Part shown: positions 57,690 to 60,000 of the stretch, one piece after another
Numbering within the stretch: position 1 is the first letter of the stretch
Layout of the letters: each line of letters begins with the position of its first letter
Origin: Owenia fusiformis
Taxonomy: Eukaryota > Annelida > Polychaeta > Sabellida > Oweniidae
Assembly: GCA_903813345.2 (NCBI GenBank)
Contig: CAIIXF020000001.1
Location: forward strand, 36,365,366-36,425,365
Direction: 5' to 3'
Length of the DNA: 60,000 bases
Notes under the pieces: generated by a model
Seen by the model: the letters and a program-made list of their open reading frames with translations, nothing else
Told to the model about the DNA's origin: nothing
Databases searched by the model: none
Made by a program: the position numbers and the translations under genes

Positions 57690-60000
57690 GTAAGGAGACC
57701 TGATTTTTTTGTTTAATCACCAAGAAGTGGTGACATAAATACATGTATAATATTGTTATAGCCTACATATTCTTTGTGACTGGCATTTGTCATCTGTGTC
57801 AGTGCTCGTTACACTTTTCCAGGTGGTGACAATTTGTCATGCTAAATGCCCTCTTTTATTCATCTTTGAAGTTATTTTCACATATTCAAAACAGCTGACT
57901 TGGAAAACAATATAATGAAATTGTCATCAGAGGTATTTTTGGGATACCTCCTCTCTTTAGGGAAAGGAGGAAAAAATTGAACATAAGGTGGGCAATATTG
58001 TGACATTCAAAGGTTTGATGAACAGAATAGAGAGGGATCTTTACTTAACTGGGATATCACCCTGAATAAGAAAACACAACATTACATGATATTTGATGAT
58101 TCATATAATTGCTCCTCAATTTCTCCTTTTATCTGTTTGTATGATTCTTTGGTCAACAAATGTGATCGAAAAGATGACACATCTAATTCTGAAGGAAGCA
58201 TTGGCTCAATGAGAAGCATTTTTTGACCTTTGCATTATAACTATGTGTACCAACTTTTGTGTAATAAGGCATGTATTTTATAGCCCATGGGGCATTTATT
58301 GAAAGTGCTAATGAAAAACACCAAGGACCTCTATTACATGGTCTTATTACAAAAAAAGTTAGTATTAAAGGTTCTTTTGCTTTTGTTGCTAGAATCCTAA
58401 AATATTAACATTTTTGTTTTACTCTAGCTTTTTGCATTGAAAAGTATATTTGGTGTTATTTGTATTCAGAAAGAGAAATAATACATGGTAATAAAACCAT
58501 GGTTAATTTTAAGTTATTCTTCATATAAGTAAGACAAACATATTTTGCTTCAAATAGATCCAAAATGAATGACTATTTGTTTTTATTTAGAAACACTAAT
58601 CAATTGCAAGTCATTTATTTTGCATCAATCAATGTCAGTATTTATAAATATCCAAAATTGAAATGTTCACAATAACAGAAAAATAATATGATCTCCCCGA
58701 GTGTTGTGGATATTTATGATTTTGAAACAGTTTTTGAAAACCTTGCAACTAATTCTAGAGTATGATCATATATATATAACTTTCTTATTTAACCCATTCC
58801 TAGGGCCTGAAGGTAGACGTTTGTAGTATTGTAATGTGACACACACTGTAACTGTCTTTAATGATAAGTTTATAGGGATACTAGATACATGAGCATTTGG
58901 CAATTATTCAAATTTTGAAACCAATAGCAAAATTTACATTAAATCTTTGTTCCAATCGATGACTCAATATTCATAATACTTTTGAATATAATTTTAAAGA
59001 CAATTAAACTAAAACTGGAATATGTACTCTGGTTTTGTCGAAATTTAGTCTTAAACTTTATCATAACATGCCTTTGAATATTGTCACATGCTAAAACTTG
59101 TTATTCAGCAGTTTTATGTAATTACTTATTGCTGCACTTTTCTTTTATTATGTAACATCCACAGTCTGTCGTAATTAATGCGAAATGTACACTTGAATTG
59201 AAAATGAATGTTATTGTTTAGAGGGCTTTGATTTGATATTTAAGAAAAAAAGTTTGGTTATAGGAGTTAGTTTTAAGTTACAGTTTGAGTACAGCGACAA
59301 TTTACTAATGTTGTTTATCATTGGTTAGAAAAAGTCTTGCATCTAGGCCTTGTGATCCCTCCCTCTAATATACCCCACACCTCCACAAGTTTAGACTTGA
59401 ATAAAGCAGATAGGGGGTGGGGGTGGGGGGTTGAGGCAAAACTAGTTCCAAATATTTATACATGTTATTGTTGGCATGCATATGTTAATTTAATTTTATC
59501 TAGATGATATTGTACAGTTATTGTAATTATTGTATTGTTCTCGCTCATATTATAAGTTAACAAACAGTTCTTTTATAGGGCACTGTAACTGACATCGAAT
59601 TTCAAAATAAAATATATAGGGTGGTTCCAAAGCCTTAAATGCAATGTCATATTTTAGACCACACTGTACATGTAGTGTATGTTTGATGTTCTACTGTACA
59701 TGTATAGCTATCAATAGCAGCACATTCCTAAATGTATTTGTTTCCCTTTCCATTTGATATATATTCATATACTAGATTTAAATCCGCTTAATAAAGTCCA
59801 TACTAGATTTGAAAATCTGATAAAATCTAATAATTCAGCACTACTGTATTATATTCATAAATAAACTAGGTAATGATATTTTTGGTTGATCATTTAGGAG
59901 ATTTTAATATGATATCATATTCTAAAATATATAGATTCTTACTAGTGATTATATAAAATATTGACATTTAATTACATCCAATTATGTAGTTCAGAAAAAA
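57690..60000 (+). other. Start of intron 7, no further exon seen
   Basis: This is AT-rich non-coding sequence to the window end. I looked for a phase-1 exon opening a second laminin-G domain and found none. A short poly-G tract lies near 59415-59430. Confidence 0.5.

Overview
This window is eukaryotic and AT-rich, with long introns, consensus GT/AG splice sites and dense transposon debris. The repeats look like those of a marine lophotrochozoan, most likely a bivalve mollusc: Helentron-type elements with CCGTCCGTCC microsatellites and 'cggccattttt' minisatellite cores, a DIRS-type retroelement, mariner foldbacks, and frequent ACATGTAC words. The taxon is inferred; nothing in the window names a species. 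There is no operon structure, CRISPR array, rRNA or recognisable tRNA.

Two host loci can be supported. On the minus strand at the left edge (about 1-3130) is a three-exon gene for a type II membrane protein resembling the DUF1647 / glycosyltransferase-like family. A second, partial copy lies beside it at 1-685. Neither copy is intact within the window. The complete-looking copy has a 44-base deletion and frameshift in its last exon. The neighbouring copy has lost its first exon and the start of its second.

On the plus strand, from 25497 to beyond the right edge, is a gene for a secreted EGF / laminin-G protein that best matches pikachurin (EGFLAM). I built it from seven exons whose phases all agree: signal peptide (25497-25593), EGF (32194-32310), charged linker plus EGF (43053-43508), one laminin-G domain split over three exons (51061-51262, 56528-56672, 56859-57051) and a further EGF (57564-57689). 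The signal-peptide exon is too short for ordinary ORF calling and is inferred from a signal-like N-terminus, a strong donor and matching phase. The remaining 3' exons lie outside the window.

Between and inside the genes are mobile elements. Four Helentron-associated elements (6001-7752, 9778-10832, 16726-21309, 46472-47165) share subterminal inverted repeats, tandem cores and a 3' hairpin. Two of them carry nested insertions: an 822-bp foldback element, and a DIRS-like retroelement with long open Gag and RT-RNase H frames but no visible tyrosine recombinase. Two mariner-derived foldbacks, several MITEs with target duplications, a 5'-truncated LINE and several minisatellites complete the picture.

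The most unusual structure is a five-copy, 69-bp tandem array at the 3' splice site of the first EGF exon. It multiplies the acceptor and the first 38 exon bases, and reading from any upstream copy hits an in-frame stop.
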